A stretch of 64,000 nucleotides of DNA from positions 11,302,217 through 11,366,216 of the forward strand of contig OX123209.2 of NCBI GenBank assembly GCA_944739405.2. Direction: 5' to 3'. Under the pieces are notes generated by a model that had not been told where the DNA came from, did not search any database, and saw only the letters and a list, made by a program, of their open reading frames with translations. The position numbers and the translations under genes are program-made. This DNA comes from Euclidia mi. Taxonomy: Eukaryota > Arthropoda > Insecta > Lepidoptera > Erebidae. This document shows positions 53,754-64,000 of the stretch, one piece after another. Within the stretch, counting starts at the first letter, position 1; the number at the start of each line of letters is the position of its first letter.

Positions 53754-54576
53754 GGGCCTGTTCACGAGAGCGGGCGGCGCGGCAGAGCGTCGTGCACGCC
53801 ACGACCCTACAGCAGCGGTAAACGCAGCGGCAAATGTGGACGTATTTGGGCCGACGGAGTTACCCATAAATATGGCGATAACCAAAATATCTTTGTGTAA
53901 CTATACGGTATACCTACAAAATTGTCGACATTGGATCTTCATTTCTTACAAGTATTTTATATCAAAGGAATAATACATATTCGCAATTAATGAGGCGTTG
54001 AATAGGTACCTACACAACGTAGATTACGTTAAGTAGGTAGGTAAATCACCTTTTAACTTTCATAGTAGCTGTGTCTGTACCTAAATAGGTACATATGTAC
54101 ATTACTCAATGTTTTAATGTTTGCGATTTATATTAAAACCTACCATTACATTCTGTAAAACATTGTTTCATTACATCTCGCAACGTTTTATTAACATTTT
54201 TGTATTTATACAGCGGATGTGTTGCTATCCACACACGCGACCGTTTAAAAATTTCGACTTTAAATGTCTCCGTATTCATTACCGCCACAAAATATTTAAC
54301 AAATAGTTTAACCGCCTAGTTCGTCCCTCGCGTAACGCTGTCTGTGCCGCTCGGAGTCGTGGCGTCGGACTCGGTCGCAGTACATTTGTTCCCGCCGCTC
54401 GCCGCACCGCACGCCGCGCCGCTCGCCGCGCAGCCAATCGCGCCAAAAAAAACGCGCGCGTTATCGCTGTGCGCGGCGGCTCGTGGCGTGCTTCGAACGT
54501 CTTCATACATTTGATCTTGCCGCTAGCCGCCCCGCGCTAAGCCGCCGCTCAGAGCGGCAAGGTCGTGACAGGGCCG
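53754..54576. mobile_element. Harbinger-type element (823 bp)
   Basis: Starts GGGCCTGTTCACGAGAG and ends GGTCGTGACAGGGCCG. It is flanked by TTA at 53751-53753 and 54577-54579. GC-rich ends surround an AT-rich middle. No transposase. Confidence 0.75.
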
Positions 54577-55207
54577 TTATCGGGTAGTAGCGATCGATAG
54601 AGGGTGCATTAAGGAAATGTATGAAAATTGTTCCCGTCGACTAGCCTATCATCACCGTGTAAATTTCGTACTAGACCCTCGGATTGGGTTCTAAATCAAT
54701 CGTAACTATAAAAATCATAAACTAAGTCGACGGTATGAATTTGAACGGAATCTACGTGATTTTTGAAAATAAGTCTTATTGCTTTACAAATAAGGTTACA
54801 ATTCAATCGAACTAAAAAATCTATAATAACGTTGATGGTAGAAATTCAAACTGATGATTCTAAATGTTTTCGAATATTATAACGATCAGCAATTTTTGAC
54901 AAAATGGTGTTCAGTGACCTTTGTCAAGTAGTGTTCAGTTAGTTTTGAACTTTAATGATGTTCATTCAATACTGGCGCCCTTCTTGTTGAGCGATTTATG
55001 GGTGATAAAATGTTCATTGATTTTGAAAATCTGAATGTGGTCATCGACTTTTGATGCTGACTGTACCTACCTACACAGGAGGAACGTTCGCCTCTCTTGC
55101 TCTCGTAGAGACAGCTGTCACAGCGCGACTGTCACGCCGCCAAGCGGCAATTTGTATCATAGAAAGTTTGTCTTCAGAGCGCCCATAGGAAATGCGCCTC
55201 TATGTAA

Positions 55208-55675
55208 ATAATATCTGAGGCCATCTATCATAATGAACGCGAAGACAATCATCACTGCCCTTACAGACAGGCATTAACCGGTAGGGGCGCTTTTGGAAAA
55301 TGTACGTATTTCTTTGATCAGACGTTACAAGTATTTTCAAAGATGTAGGTACTATTTTTTTGGTTAGACGTTACAAGTACTTTCAAAGATGTAGATACTT
55401 ATGGTAAAATGATCATCAGAGAGGGGTCCTATCCCAGGAAGTTATAGATCTCATGATCCCAAATAAGACAGAATCTGTCATATTATACTAACAAGAGATA
55501 ACTGATAAGCATATTTATACAATTATTTCTAAATACAAACATAATTACGAAAGATCTTCAATAAAATTATTAATTACACCCAGACACAACAAATCATTCT
55601 GCTTATCTTCAAGATGAACTGCGCACTTAGCGTGTTATGAATGACTAATTATTATGTCTGGGTATTAAAATAATA
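55208..55675. other. Non-coding, no gene seen
   Basis: Contains two ~70-bp related pieces (GACGTTACAAGTATTTTCAA at 55321 and GACGTTACAAGTACTTTCAA at 55370). Otherwise unremarkable. Confidence 0.5.
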
Positions 55676-55805
55676 ATAGAGAAGGAAAACTTGATACAAA
55701 CCCTTTACCAACCCGTTTGGCCAGCGTGGTATAGTAGGCCAATTCCTCCTTTCAAAGGAGAGGCCTAGTCCAGCAGTGGACTGTTAAAGGCTGATGATGA
55801 TGATT
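55676..55805 (+). mobile_element. LINE 3' end
   Basis: GAAGGAAAACTTGATACAAA, CCCGTTTGGCCAGCGTGGTA and TCCAGCAGTGGACTGTTAAA with a GATGATGATGA tail match 19200-19330. Confidence 0.82.
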
Positions 55806-56007
55806 AAAATAATTATTATTACCTAACTACTTGATTAATATTCTAGGATAAGTCACACGTGGACTCCGAATCTAAACTGAGATTACCTAGTCCTACTATT
55901 ACAACCACATAACTTATATAACATTATGTGGACTGCACATAATTATAAGGCGTAGGTGTTTCCTCGCCGTTTAGGCCTATCTCAAGTGTTGTAATACAAG
56001 CAACTTT

Positions 56008-56146
56008 TAGGCCTACCTTACATTGGGCGTCAGCGTTCCTCGAGCGTACGCTCAGCGTGCGCTCGGCGTTCTCTGTAGTACAAAGTGAACGCCGGGCGCA
56101 CGCTCGAGGAACGCTCATGCATGACCAATGTAAGGGAAGGCCTTAG
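56008..56146. mobile_element. MITE with GGCCT...CTTACATTGG inverted ends
   Basis: TAGGCCTACCTTACATTGGG and CCAATGTAAGGGAAGGCCTTAG-type ends are inverted, and AGCGTTCCTCGAGCGT returns as ACGCTCGAGGAACGCT. Nearly the whole element folds on itself. Confidence 0.83.
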
Positions 56147-56869
56147 ATGCAATAAAAATATTGTTGAAGTGTACCACTGGGGACTATTCTAGGCCCTCTA
56201 CTGTTCTGTGTAGGTACTAACTAAAGATCGCCCAAGTGACCATTTCGTGGTTTCACGCTATGAATGTGAATGTCCCAAGATGTGCAAACTATTATAGCGA
56301 AGCACAGTGGCGCGCATTTTCACTGCCTACCACTATTATCGACCTTTGCTTAATTTGAATAAGAATTTTGTCGAGTGTTGTGGGTTCGATACCCGTACAA
56401 GACAAATATGATACCAATGTCATATAAAAATAGCAGAATTGGCCCCCAGAACAAGTGCATATTGCTGTGCGACAGCATTCATCTCTTAATTTTGTCGAAC
56501 ATAGAATATTCCTTATTTCTGCTAAATTATTCCATGACATCGCAAAATCATACTCACTTTCTACAGGGGAATCCAAGCATATACATAGTTGGACGTGTCC
56601 CAATAGATTTCAACATTTCGATATAGGTACCTTTAAATGAGGAATTCTTGTATATTTGTATGTGCCTATACAATCTGAAAATGGTAAACGGCTCCGACGA
56701 AGTTCACGAAATTCAACATACGAGGGGTACCTATCGATACCGTAACCTACATTGATCTAGCTGGTCCTCATATTTAGAAAACGCGATGTAGGTACCAAAA
56801 AGAAAATTGGCACCGATCAAAGCTCAGTCATCCAAGTACTAAACCATGAAATAAAACAATAAAACACAG
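56147..56869. other. Non-coding, no gene seen
   Basis: 56370-56405 has a tRNA-box-B-like GGGTTCGATACCCGTACAAG, the only trace of a SINE. Overlapping open frames on both strands show no motif. Confidence 0.45.
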
Positions 56870-57245
56870 GCAGCGATAGCCTAGTGGAGATACCAACGTA
56901 CTGCCATGCAGAGGGTATCGGTTTCGAATCCACGGCGCACACCAATGACTTTTCGGAGTTAATTGCGTATTAAATTGTTAATTATCGGTTGCCCCGTGCC
57001 CCGTCGTTCCCGGCTGTCATGAAGATCTTTGACATTCGTTAGTGGGAGTCAGTACCCTCAAATAAACCGATACTGGTCTAAACCATGGAATATCGCTATC
57101 CCTTTGGGTTGCGGAGGTCAGACGGCAGTCGCTCTGTAGAAAAGTGTATATTCTGTCATATCTGGTTAGACCAGTAAGCAGACCTCGGGCTCCAAGGCGT
57201 GCACGTCATGGATGCAACCGGGATAACGATAGGGCGATGATGATT
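56870..57245 (+). mobile_element. SINE head fused to a LINE 3' end
   Basis: CAGCGATAGCCTAGTGGAGA with GGTTTCGAATCC is a tRNA-type head plus family 1 body to about 57000. It is followed by a LINE terminus (TCATGAAGATCTTTGACATT, GCGGAGGTCAGACGGCAGTC) with a GATGATGATT tail. Confidence 0.72.
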
Positions 57246-57411
57246 ATCTAGATAAGTAGGTACTAAAACATGAAATAAAACAATATAATTATATAAAATA
57301 GTCATATTTATTGAGATAAGCTAAACATTGCACATCACACTCACGGACACAAACTTAAAGTACTTTGTACACAGTACTGATGGTAATATAACCCTTCGCT
57401 ATGATATCAAT
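57246..57411. other. Non-coding, nothing recognised
   Basis: A minus-strand AATAAA at about 57308 could be a gene 3' end, but no coding exon supports it. Confidence 0.3.
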
Positions 57412-57600
57412 ATACAGGGTGTAAAAAGACCCTTAACGAAAACTGAAATCACATTGTTCCATTCATTACGATAATTTTTTACTTCGGCACTGGGAAATCA
57501 CTGGTTCAAGAGATATTGAGGCTCAAAGACACTATGCAATTTTTGTAATAAGGTACAAAATCGATGCATTTACCCCGAATTTTAAATGTATCGAACAAGG
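57412..57600 (-). repeat. Third copy of the 16021-16379 repeat
   Basis: AGGGTGTAAAAAGACCCTTA, AAGAGATATTGAGGCTCAAA and GGTACAAAATCGATGCATTT, in the orientation of 19986-20312. Confidence 0.75.
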
Positions 57601-57674
57601 GCAAATGCAAGAACGTTCTTTACGTGCCCTCTGCACCCATGGATTAGTAGCTGTATACTTAAGCAATGAATACA

Positions 57675-57822
57675 GATTTACATAATAGAAGCGCATTTCT
57701 TAATGATTTCGTGTGCCGATTCCAAGTGGCGTGTTGGCGGGTGTCGTCAGTTCGTCTCTCTTGCACTCATAGAGTAAAGTTTGTCTACAGAGCGCCCATA
57801 AGAAATGTGCCTCTATATAAAT
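57675..57822 (+). mobile_element. MITE (TTACATAGAAGCGCA end family), short copy
   Basis: ATTTACATAATAGAAGCGCA to AATGTGCCTCTATATAAATA, with CGTCTCTCTTGCACTCATAG inside. At about 150 bp it lacks the expanded minisatellite. Confidence 0.8.
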
Positions 57823-59700
57823 ATCTATGCTCTATGACTTAAGTACAAGTTTTTGACAGATTACATAGTTTCCTTGACAGTTTGTTTACTGTGTTACAGC
57901 CGGTTTCAACATCCGCAACCACAGATTGGCTGCCAGAGAAATAAACCTGGCATATCTATGTTTTGTATTAAGCTTACCTATGCAAAATATTTACCTCTAC
58001 TAGCCAAATCCATGAGTAGTCACATTTAAACCGGCCGTCCGAATGTAAACCAGGCAGAATATTTTCGTTGCAAAAATCAAAAAAATCTTATAAATATCAA
58101 TACCAGCAGCGAAGGGTTAAAACACTAGCTATCGACAAGAATTTGTGCATTTAACACTAAATAAATAAAATTTTTGGTAAAATAATACTCTCATTCGCAA
58201 AATAATAAAATTAGGTACGTTATTTTATATAATTTGTACAATATATTGCATAGCGTTGCAAAACAATATTACTTTACATATAAGTACTATTATAGTAAAA
58301 TAATAGTACCTATTTAGAACAATATAAAATTGGAAGAGAATCAAACGAATATTGCAAAAATATCAATGTCTAATACACTTTATATTTTGTTATATTTATT
58401 TATATATTTCACATCACCATAATGTAAAATAAAACAGTAATTTAGCCAATAATCATAATAATGGCGCAAAATAATACTTAAAATCGTTTTGCAATAAACT
58501 TTTGCAGTAGTCCTATCCCGATCTTATCAACCCCAAATCTTTGTCTAGAAACAGGTCATGACATTTTCTTTCACAGGGTCTTACAATTTGTAAAAAAATA
58601 ATTTATAATTATAAACAAAATAACTTTCACATAAAATTATATTTATATTTAAAAGCGCTTACTCTTTGTACGTATGAACAAAATTAATTTGTAAAAATAT
58701 ATTAATTGCCATTCGACTCAAAATAAGGTACGAAAGGTCGACGGTTGACCGTCAAGTTTAAAAACGAAGACCAATAGGTACATTGTTTCAAATATTACTA
58801 AAGATTTAATAATACTTTATCTAAAAGAATATGTTTTAGTACGTTAACAAAATTTTGCATAATCGAAACTTAGATATATTCAGAAGTTTTGTAAATTATA
58901 AACTATGCCAAATAATAACACTGTCGATTAAAAAACAGTAACAACTAGCCTCTTTACGACAGTAAATTTAAATCAATCATAAAATAAATTAGAACGTTGA
59001 AATAAAATCTATAAAACAATCAATAAATTAACAACATATTAATTTAGAAAAATAAATAAATATATTTATGGATCACAATATTTTCGTATTGGTGGTAACT
59101 GACTCAGAAACGGCAGTCCTGGCCAAATTTAAAAAAATGAAGGCCATCTAGCCAAAAAACAATGACTCTCATTATTTACTTTCATCATAAAAAAAAACGT
59201 TATCTCCCGAATTTTAGTAATTCTTTCTGTGACTTGTTAAGTAAGAAAGACATCAATTTCGGGTAAAACTTGAGACTGTAATTTGTAAAGAAAATCTGTC
59301 TTATGTTGAAAGATTATAAATGATACTCGAACATTTTTTTATCTATTAAAGCTGCAATAGATATCACGATATTTTTTGGAGAAGTGTAAATAAAATAGCA
59401 ATAACACCCTGACGTGTAAAAGATATTCCTCAGTATACAGAGCGCCAAAATAATATAGTGCGCAAAATTGCCATAGTGAAACTGAGAATTATTCAGTTGA
59501 TACAAGTACTGCTACATAAGTCCAAGCATGAACATGTTTTGAGACACCAAAAACATATTACTTATCAGCTAGGACGCGTAGGTACTTTGAAAAGACTTTA
59601 ACAAAAGTAGCATCAAAGTTCAATTAAAAAGGTCTTACACTGACCTTATAAAAGCTTTCGAAAGTAATGTAATCTTCCAATACGGATACAAGGCCCAAAA
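57823..59700. other. Long AT-rich stretch, no gene seen
   Basis: About 1.9 kb with no exon, no element ends and no tandem repeat. It could be a long 3' UTR or intron of a gene outside the window; nothing here decides that. Confidence 0.5.
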
Positions 59701-59713
59701 ATTGCAAAATTTA

Positions 59714-59905
59714 CGAAGTACTCGGTACGCATCAGACGATGCGCACGAAGTACTCGGTACGCATGAGGCAATGCGCACGAAGTACTCGGTACGCATCAGA
59801 CGATGCGCACGAAGTACTCGGTACGCATCAGACCATGCGCACGAAGTACTCGGTACGCATCAGACAATGCGCACGAAGTACTCGGTACGCATCAGACGAT
59901 GCGCG
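59714..59905 (+). repeat. Minisatellite, 32-bp unit, six copies
   Basis: CGAAGTACTCGGTACGCATC plus AGACGATGCGCA repeats at 59714, 59746, 59778, 59810, 59842 and 59874, with a broken seventh. Copies differ by one to three bases. Two frames stay open across it. Confidence 0.95.
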
Positions 59906-59929
59906 CACTCGGTACGGGCGTTAGTACTA

Positions 59930-60310
59930 CGGGATGAGCGTACTCTTCCCAACGATGACACTTTTTTTGCGCTATATGTATGGCATGGTCACAACTAATT
60001 TTAATATCTGGTGTCATGACTGTCAAGGTAAGACTTCGATTCCATTAGTTCCCATGGAAAATAGAAATTCATTTCAGGAAGCACAACAGCTGTGATATTT
60101 TACTTCGTATTTCAAACAGTATTTAACTCGAAGACTTCCGAATATCGCAAAAATAAACATAATAACACAGTTTCAACACCTACAGCTGGTAATCATGTAC
60201 CTATGGTAACTATAATACTTATACCGTGAGTCTAATACTTAGGTACACTAAATATAGTGTCGCGGATTGTAAAAGCTACGATAAATAACAATTTTTACAC
60301 GAAATTGTAA
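59930..60310. other. Non-coding, nothing recognised
   Basis: No exon or repeat ends were identified. Confidence 0.5.
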
Positions 60311-60319
60311 TTATAATAT

Positions 60320-60640
60320 ATTATCGTATATCTATATACATAAATGAAATTTGAGTGTCTGTTTGTAATATTAAAATAACCGCTTTTTACTAAATGCATA
60401 TGGATGTATACACGGTACATATACCGAAATGACATTTTTTACAATTTTTGTCTGTCTTTCTGTCTGTTTGTTTTCGCTAATCTCTGGAACGGCTGGCCCG
60501 ATTTTGGCGGGACTTTCACTGCGGGATAGCTTATGTACCAAGGAGTAACTTAGATTATAAATTAACCGGGTACGCGAAGTAGTTCCCTCAGACTGCGGGT
60601 GAAACCGCGGGAAACGGCTAGTGTAAAATAAAGCTTTAAA
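60320..60640 (+). mobile_element. Helitron-like or LINE-derived repeat
   Basis: Starts in TATCGTATATCTATATACAT and includes CTAATCTCTGGAACGGCTGG and CCCGATTTTGGCGGGACTTT. It ends GGTGAAACCGCGGGAAACGG and CTAG. Confidence 0.55.
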
Positions 60641-61145
60641 TCGAAAATAAAAGTCTTTTAGTTTCGTTGTCGTAATAAAAGTAGTGTCCGAAAATAGCAA
60701 CATGATGATAGTATGAGGCGATTTGGCGACTACGTTATTCAGAGCATTTATTACTGACGGCTTTCCATACAAATTTCGAAGTCAAATATTTTAAAAACTA
60801 ACGAACCAATCATGGGCTTCGCCAAGGAGGGGAGGGCAGAGGGGGGCAGCTGCCCCCTCCCCTCCTAGATATAAAAAAGCCATTATAGGGTTTTTTTGTA
60901 TTGTTTTCTCAATACCTTTCTCATTTTCCATGTCAAATTGCTCCCCCCTCTCTAGGCTATCGGTTGGCGTCCTTGCACGCCTCGCCCCTAGGCAACCGAC
61001 TGGCGACGCCCTTGGAACCAATCTAAATGAAACTTGGTATGTGTATAAATAAAATACTGAGTTTGAGGTACTGTGTATTGAGAAAATTTGGAAATATTTA
61101 TGTAAAAGAACGATCGATGTAAGTATTGTCCCTACTTCATGTCAA
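60641..61145. other. Non-coding with a GC-rich palindromic patch
   Basis: GGGGGGCAGCTGCCCCCTCC at about 60841 is self-complementary. No gene. Confidence 0.5.
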
Positions 61146-61162
61146 GAGTCTTCGAGTATCCC

Positions 61163-61355
61163 CAGGTACTCCGGGCACACACCGCTGACTTTTCGAAGTT
61201 ATGTGTGGGATAATACTGTTAATTATCGCTCGCTTAATAATGGCCCGGTAGATAGCAATAGACTCGCCTATATATTAGGACCGAAACATAACTGGCGAAG
61301 TGTGGGTGTATAATACACCTCTGCCTACCCCTTCGGGGATAAAGGCTTGAAGTTA
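61163..61355 (+). mobile_element. SINE, family 1, 5'-truncated
   Basis: GGTACTCCGGGCACACACCG to CTGCCTACCCCTTCGGGGAT and AAAGGCTTGAAGTTAT. The tRNA head is missing. Confidence 0.85.
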
Positions 61356-61703
61356 TTTGCGAAATTTATATGGAAAACCATGAGAAAAACGCTTTTAGAG
61401 TAATTAATGTACAACTACCGTTGTTTGCGAAGCGCGAGATTTTGCTCAAGTTGACCCGGCGCAAGTCTATTCCATTTCTTTGACTCCTTGAGGTATTTCA
61501 TCTTGCTTCGGGGTAATCTATGAAGAAGAAAACTTGTGTTTTTATCTAAATATTTACTAGATTTCGAACAAAATAATATTCGGGCTGTTATTAACGTAAG
61601 TACCTACTATATATCTGTATGCCATTGTTATTTTAGTTGACGTAATAGCTTTCGAAAAAAAAAAATAAGTCTGCTTTTATATTTGTACCTACTATAATAG
61701 GGT
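61356..61703. other. Non-coding, nothing recognised
   Basis: No exon or element ends. Confidence 0.5.
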
Positions 61704-61930
61704 AGTTTCCTGCAAGTGAAATAAATTATACAAATATTTTTATCTAGTGAAACATGTCAAAATAATAGTAGTTTCATTCATCAATTAATGTTAAAACTTT
61801 ATTTAACATTTTTTGTCGTCAATTTATTGATAAAAAGTATTCTACTTGACATCAAAACACTATGACGTCACTACGTCATATTCCATAAAAACTCTTGGCA
61901 AAGGTCGTTTTTGACATTTCATTAAAAGTG
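61704..61930 (+). mobile_element. MITE (CAACTAGTCAAATCA family), 3'-truncated
   Basis: AGTTTCCTGCAAGTGAAATA, ACACTATGACGTCACTACGT and TTTGACATTTCATTAAAAGT match 53300-53550 closely. The GACTAGTTGG end is absent. Confidence 0.82.
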
Positions 61931-63865
61931 GATACATATATTATAATACTTACTAAAATTTATTTCGTAACGATTTATATGACTCATTAGGCTTTGAATA
62001 TATTTTCTGGATACTGTAGTTCTAATGTTTACTATATTTTATATAATTCCAATTTAGCACGCATTGTGAACACGGGCTTTTAATAATAATTTAAAATATA
62101 GATAATTATTAAAACAATAGTCAAAACTGTGTCAGCAATCGTCTCTCTGAGACGGTAGTATTGAAGGAGCTAAAGAAAACTTGTAAACTTAAATTGTTAC
62201 TAAGTTTTCTGACAAGATTATGACGACAAGCAAATCTAAAACTTGTATTTTGGTAAAGAAGAATGGCCATTTTTGACCTAAACATGTATAGAGATAAAAC
62301 TTATTTTAAAAATTAAAGTTATTTTTTAGTGTTATGATTTCACTAACAATTATATTTTATAGAAGTCTAGGCAAAAAGAAAAGTTTTGGGTTGTAAAGAT
62401 GCTTGTGAACGCATCCTTATCAAAATATTTTTTATTCACTGCATTGTTATATTATCTGTGCCCGATAATACTTCCTTGTCTAGCTACGTTCCATTTCCCT
62501 TATACCACATCTTTAGCAACTGGTTTTGTCAAAACCTCGAGAAAACTTAATTTTATATATAAATTGAATCAAGTTGTTAAAAGCTGATCATAAATGAATG
62601 TATTTTTTTATGTTAAGACATATAAAAAAAAAATATAAATGTATTTCTGCCGTTGAAAACATTGGATAAGGATGCAACGGAACGTTTTTGACGTAAAGAC
62701 GCCGCCGGTGACATTGGACATGGGAGAATCTGTCAAATTAATACGACCTAATTTCGGTGTATTATGCAATTCCTAGACCTTTATAAGAAAAACTGTCTTT
62801 AAAGTATAATTTCTTGATCATAGAGCTACTTGATTTCGTACATTTTATCTATATACGCAATAATTCATTATCAGGTCATTCAATGTATGAGAAGTGGCCA
62901 TTGTTCTTTGGCGAAGCAAATAATTTTATTATCTTGGGGTCCAATGACTAATATTCTTAAAAGATGTATAGTAGTTTTAACAACTTTAATATTTTAGGGA
63001 CCTTTAGTATTTTGGGCGCCTACCAAAAATATTGCCTAAAAGTAAGAAGTAGAGTCAAAACTACCAAAAATTCTCATAACATAATATGAAGTAGGTGGAC
63101 CAAGCTCACCAAGATGCTGAATTGCACCTGAACCATATACACCTAAGGTACAGTACACAGTTAAGTTGAAAAGCAGTTAGAAGCGTTAACTAATAATTAT
63201 AAATTATTATAACAATAGAACCAACTAAATACTTTCATAAGAAAATGTTCAAACTTTGTGAAGAAAAAAAAAAGAACATAATATTTTGGCATATTTAGTC
63301 AAATTTTCTTTTAATGTTATTTCTGTATTATAAAATTTATAAATTATGATATTATTTTACGTGTATGTAAAATTTGTCCCTAATTTTTATAATACGATAA
63401 TGGCTTAAAATAAAATAAAAATACTTTTTTAACTGAACTATAACCAAATTAAAATACGAACTCACAAACCCAACGATTTCAAAATAAATAAAATACTCAT
63501 AGAATCAAACAATAATAAAACTCTCAATAAACAACAACAAAAATATCTTCAGATGTCGCAAAGAGTAAGCGCCTTTTAAATAAAAACAAATTAAATATAT
63601 AATTTGGACGCAATTAATTATTATGAATGCATAATATATAGCCCCACGTCTGCATATCCCGTAAACAATACAAAATACATTTCGTCAAAATTAAATATGC
63701 TTTAAATGCCACTTAAGGACTATGTATACTCCAGAAATATCTGATCTCTCTTGCTAGACAATTTTATCAATTCAATTTTCAACAGAAATCGACATTAAAG
63801 TTCAAATCGTCAATCTTAAATGGGACTAAACTAAAAGTACAAACATTCAAATCAAAAGAAAAAAA
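61931..63865. other. AT-rich DNA, no gene seen
   Basis: About 1.9 kb without a supported exon, RNA gene or element. Open frames here are short and AT-driven. Confidence 0.5.
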
Positions 63866-63867
63866 AT

Positions 63868-64000
63868 TGGGCAATTGCGAGTCGGACTCGCGCACAAAGG
63901 GTTCCGTACCATCATCTATAAAAGAAAATCACGTTCGTTGCAAGTATTAAATACTTTTTAAGTTTCTACCTGTTTATTAAGACCGAGTAACAAATTGCTT
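63868..64000 (-). mobile_element. GGGTTCCGTAC-ended element, cut by the window edge
   Basis: TTGGGCAATTGCGAGTCGGA, CTCGCGCACAAAGGGTTCCG and TACCATCATCTATAAAAGAA are the inverse of the right end of 21340-21880. Confidence 0.82.

Larger units (their letters stand above)
52726..55067. mobile_element. 2.3-kb element with 45-bp inverted repeats
   Basis: GGTACAGTCAGCGTCAAAAG at the left and the inverse of GGTACAGTCAGCATCAAAAG at the right begin 45-bp arms with three mismatches. TA flanks both ends. There is no transposase; the interior holds at least three further elements. Confidence 0.87.
52601..55207 (+). mobile_element. MITE family member blown open by nested insertions
   Basis: TTACATAGAAGCGCA at 52601 and TGCGCCTCTATGTAA ending at 55207 are inverted ends with one mismatch. 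The outer element is only about 265 bp (52601-52725 and 55068-55207) and includes TCTCTCTTGCTCTCGTAG on both sides of the insert. Related uninterrupted copies: 57675-57822 and 31883-32095. Confidence 0.82.

Noticed and set aside
54279..54510. Arg/Ala-rich minus-strand frames
   Set aside because: They lie in the GC-rich end of a Harbinger-type element and have no family motif.
57246..59700. 3' UTR of a minus-strand gene ending near 57300
   Set aside because: Based only on one AATAAA and AT-richness; no coding exon in the window supports it.
59702..59998. 98-codon frame rich in Arg and Ser
   Set aside because: It lies on the 32-bp minisatellite and cycles through all three frames.

Overview
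The window is nuclear DNA of an insect, almost certainly a lepidopteran. It has GT-AG spliced genes, AT-rich introns, AATAAA poly(A) signals and a very dense load of mobile elements: tRNA-derived SINEs with a shared hairpin tail, LINE 3' ends, PiggyBac, hAT and Harbinger-type elements, MITEs, and short repeats ending in CTAG. The species cannot be read from the sequence.

Two genes are supported, both on the minus strand. The first fills 4.5-42.3 kb and is the dynein-2 intermediate chain WDR60 (DYNC2I1), an intraflagellar-transport motor subunit. Eleven exons join with matching reading phase from 33565 down to a stop at 4563. A probable first coding exon at 41828-41872 brings the protein to 1,157 residues. 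The second gene, at 44905-46314, is DLST, the E2 succinyltransferase of the mitochondrial 2-oxoglutarate dehydrogenase complex. Its whole coding region lies in one exon behind a probable 5'-UTR intron. The two genes share a strand but no evident function.

Region by region: 0-4.5 kb lies downstream of WDR60 and holds a Helitron-type helicase relic, a nested palindrome element and a SINE with clear target duplications. 4.5-33.6 kb is the body of WDR60. Its introns hold a LINE with reverse transcriptase, a second LINE copy cut by a SINE, a probable solo LTR, a hAT MITE inside a SINE, a 2.8-kb hAT-type element, a shrunken PiggyBac, and a 43-bp minisatellite lying between exon 4 and a partial copy of that exon. 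33.6-41.8 kb is probably the first coding intron, with a decayed transposase-like pseudogene and a 72-bp minisatellite. 42.3-44.8 kb is the likely WDR60 promoter region. 46.3-64 kb has no convincing gene; it holds SINEs, several MITEs, a three-level nest of elements at 52.6-55.2 kb, a 32-bp minisatellite and long AT-rich stretches.

I found no prokaryote-like system, CRISPR array or obviously new enzyme cluster. The most unusual material is structural: nested palindromes, an exon copy with an expanded minisatellite, elements nested three deep with readable target duplications, an insertion with an unoccupied related copy 9 kb away, and a LINE whose final codons lie in the 3' hairpin tail used by several SINE families.
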